A stretch of DNA of 14,615 nucleotides. Origin: Flavobacteriales bacterium (GTDB taxonomy: Bacteria; Bacteroidota; Bacteroidia; Flavobacteriales_D; Crocinitomicaceae). Below, piece after piece: positions 13,107-14,615 of this stretch (positions within the stretch are counted from its first letter, which is position 1; every line of letters begins with the position of its first letter). The translations under genes and the position numbers were made by a program. The stretch lies in the NCBI GenBank assembly GCA_018665005.1, contig JABJEE010000109.1:1-14615 (forward strand). Direction: 5' to 3'. Below the pieces are notes generated by a model, which did no database searches, had not been told where the DNA came from, and worked only from the letters and a program-made list of their open reading frames with translations.

Positions 13107-14504
13107 ATGTACGACGTAATTGTAATAGGATCTGGCCCAGGAGGATATGTAGCAGCCATTAGATGTGCCCAGTTGGGTATGAAAACAGCTTTAGTAGAAA
13201 AGTATGATACCTTGGGTGGCACCTGCCTGAATGTTGGGTGTATACCATCCAAAGCCTTGCTAGATTCTTCAGAACACTACCACAACGCAGCCCACACATT
13301 TGACAAGCATGGGATCGACCTCAATGACCTAAAAGTGAATTTAGATCAAATGATGAAAAGAAAGAATGAAGTCATAAGTCAAACTTGTGACGGAGTAAAG
13401 TTTTTAATGGACAAAAATAAAATTGACGTTGTTCATGGTCTTGGTTCATTTGTTGACAAAAACACCATTGAAGTAAGTAAAAAAGGAGAAAAATCATCTC
13501 AACTCAAAGCCAAGAATTTCATCATTGCTACAGGTTCTAAACCGAATTACTTTCCGGGAATGGAACCGGATAAAAAGAGAATTATAACTTCAACAGAAGC
13601 ACTAAACCTGAAGGAAATCCCAAAGAAAATGTTGGTTATCGGTGGTGGAGTAATTGGATTGGAATTGGGGTCAGTATACAGAAGACTTGGGAGTCAAGTA
13701 GAAGTCCTGGAATATTCGTCAAGAATATTATCTTCAATGGATGAATCTGTTGGTAAAGAATTTTCTAAAATCCTTAAGAAAGAAGGATTCAAACTTCACT
13801 TGGAGCATCAGGTACAAAGTGTAGTTAACAAGGGAAAACAGGTAGTACTAAAAGCGCTAAACAAAAAAGGCCAAGAGGTTGAAATGGAAGCTGACTACTG
13901 CTTGGTTGCTGTTGGAAGAAAAGCATATACAGAAGGTCTTAATATAGAAAAAGCGGGACTCAAAGTGAATGAAAGAGGGCAAGTTGATATCAATGACAAT
14001 ATGCAAACAGCAGTTCCCAATATTTTCGCCATTGGTGATGTAGTTAAAGGAGCTATGTTGGCGCACAAGGCAGAGGAAGAAGGTGTCTATGTTGCTGAAT
14101 TTATGGCCGGCCAAAAACCGCACATTAATCACAATTTAATTCCTGGAGTGGTCTACACTTGGCCAGAAGTCGCAGCAGTTGGTAAAACTGAACAAGAACT
14201 TAAAAAGGATAATATAGAATATAAATCAGGGACGTTCCCCATTCGAGCCTTGGGAAGAGCAAGAGCGAGTATGGACATTAGCGGAATGATAAAGATTTTA
14301 GCCGACAAACAAACTGACGAAATTTTAGGTGTTCATATGATTGCCCCAAGAGCGGCAGATTTAATTATGGAAGCGGTCACTGCAATGGAGTATAGAGCCT
14401 CAGCAGAGGACCTCGCAAGAATATGTCATCCGCATCCCACTTACACGGAAGCCATTAAAGAGGCGGCATTAGCAGCAACGGATAATCGCCCACTGCATAT
14501 TTAA
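13107..14504 (+). CDS. lpdA: Dihydrolipoyl dehydrogenase (E3)
   Basis: This is the FAD- and NAD-dependent E3 component that reoxidises dihydrolipoamide in the pyruvate and 2-oxoglutarate dehydrogenase complexes and the glycine cleavage system; which complex it serves cannot be told here. At 465 residues it is full length. FAD site: VIGSGPGGYVAA (6-17). Redox disulfide: GGTCLNVGCIPSK with Cys40 and Cys45. NAD site: VIGGGVIGLELGS (177-189). Second FAD motif: NIFAIGDV. Active-site pair: HPHPTYTE with His443 and Glu448 near the C-terminus. The start at 13107 leaves the usual MYDVIVIG N-terminus. It has its own promoter and stands alone, with no E1 or E2 gene adjacent. Its TAA interlocks with the stop codon of the convergent partial gene (TTAA at 14501-14504). 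Confidence 0.97.
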   Translation: MYDVIVIGSGPGGYVAAIRCAQLGMKTALVEKYDTLGGTCLNVGCIPSKALLDSSEHYHNAAHTFDKHGIDLNDLKVNLDQMMKRKNEVISQTCDGVKFLMDKNKIDVVHGLGSFVDKNTIEVSKKGEKSSQLKAKNFIIATGSKPNYFPGMEPDKKRIITSTEALNLKEIPKKMLVIGGGVIGLELGSVYRRLGSQVEVLEYSSRILSSMDESVGKEFSKILKKEGFKLHLEHQVQSVVNKGKQVVLKALNKKGQEVEMEADYCLVAVGRKAYTEGLNIEKAGLKVNERGQVDINDNMQTAVPNIFAIGDVVKGAMLAHKAEEEGVYVAEFMAGQKPHINHNLIPGVVYTWPEVAAVGKTEQELKKDNIEYKSGTFPIRALGRARASMDISGMIKILADKQTDEILGVHMIAPRAADLIMEAVTAMEYRASAEDLARICHPHPTYTEAIKEAALAATDNRPLHI

Positions 14505-14615
14505 TCTTTCTGACTCCAAATTTGCCAACTTTTCATAGCTTGTTCGCTGAGCATGCTAGAACCATTCAATATTTGGGCACCATTATCTTCTGACTTTTTT
14601 AAGAAGACTGTTTTA
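14501..14615 (-). CDS. C-terminal end of an unidentified gene, cut by right window edge
   Basis: Reading the minus strand back from TAA at 14503-14501, the frame is open for 37 codons to the window edge. It ends in ...SMLSEQAMKSWQIWSQKD. The segment is polar and helix-like with two tryptophans close to the C-terminus; I do not recognise the family. Support comes from the open frame up to the edge and from the interlocking stop codons with lpdA, the same geometry as the convergent pair at 5039-5042. A short non-coding stretch is the alternative. Confidence 0.5.
   Translation of the reverse strand, partial: KTVFLKKSEDNGAQILNGSSMLSEQAMKSWQIWSQKD

Noticed and set aside
13857..14132. 91-residue open frame antisense to lpdA
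   Set aside because: It is a shadow of the lpdA reading frame in a conserved coding region, with no promoter and no recognisable motif.
1..14615. Search for CRISPR arrays, tRNA or rRNA genes, transposases, att sites
   Set aside because: No regularly spaced repeats, no cloverleaf-like segments and no transposase or integrase motifs were seen. All gaps are short and the gene content is chromosomal housekeeping and envelope functions.

Overview
The window looks like the chromosome of a low-GC Bacteroidota bacterium, most likely a marine-type Flavobacteriia. Four things point there: several exact TAnnTTTG promoter elements close to start codons; a large secreted PKD-repeat protein ending in a gliding-motility/type IX secretion type B C-terminal domain; Bacteroidota-typical families (DUF5686 barrel, DUF2279, YtxJ bacillithiol protein, a PheS with a four-cysteine knuckle); and Bacteroidota-style small lipoproteins. 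Assignment below phylum or class is inference. There is no mobile element, CRISPR array, tRNA or rRNA. Coding density is very high and no gap exceeds about 130 bases.

Layout from left to right. (1) A cut LOG-family nucleotide phosphoribohydrolase gene on the minus strand (1-374), divergent from a DUF2279 membrane/envelope gene (450-1325). (2) A minus-strand operon reading pheS, ytxJ, then a glutaminyl-cyclase-type lipoprotein (3781 down to 1300), with gaps of 1 and 9 bases. (3) Three tandem, related small lipoproteins on the plus strand (3849-5042). (4) An unrecognised 105-residue gene on the minus strand (5039-5356), divergent from tatC, with a perfect 11-bp-arm inverted repeat between them. 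(5) A plus-strand operon tatC, DUF5686 outer-membrane barrel, lptB (5480-9520), which links three envelope-biogenesis functions. (6) A minus-strand pair: a YeeZ-like NAD(P)-binding protein followed after 20 bases by an 888-residue secreted PKD protein (12981 down to 9509). (7) lpdA, dihydrolipoyl dehydrogenase (13107-14504), with its own promoter. (8) The 3' end of a minus-strand gene running off the right edge (14501-14615).

Most of this is housekeeping and envelope biology, and I see no convincing new defence or mobile system. The parts least explained by known families are the lipoprotein triplet, the unknown gene with its operator-like dyad beside tatC, and the fact that all four tail-to-tail gene pairs overlap at their 3' ends, two of them through an identical TTAA in which both stop codons interlock.
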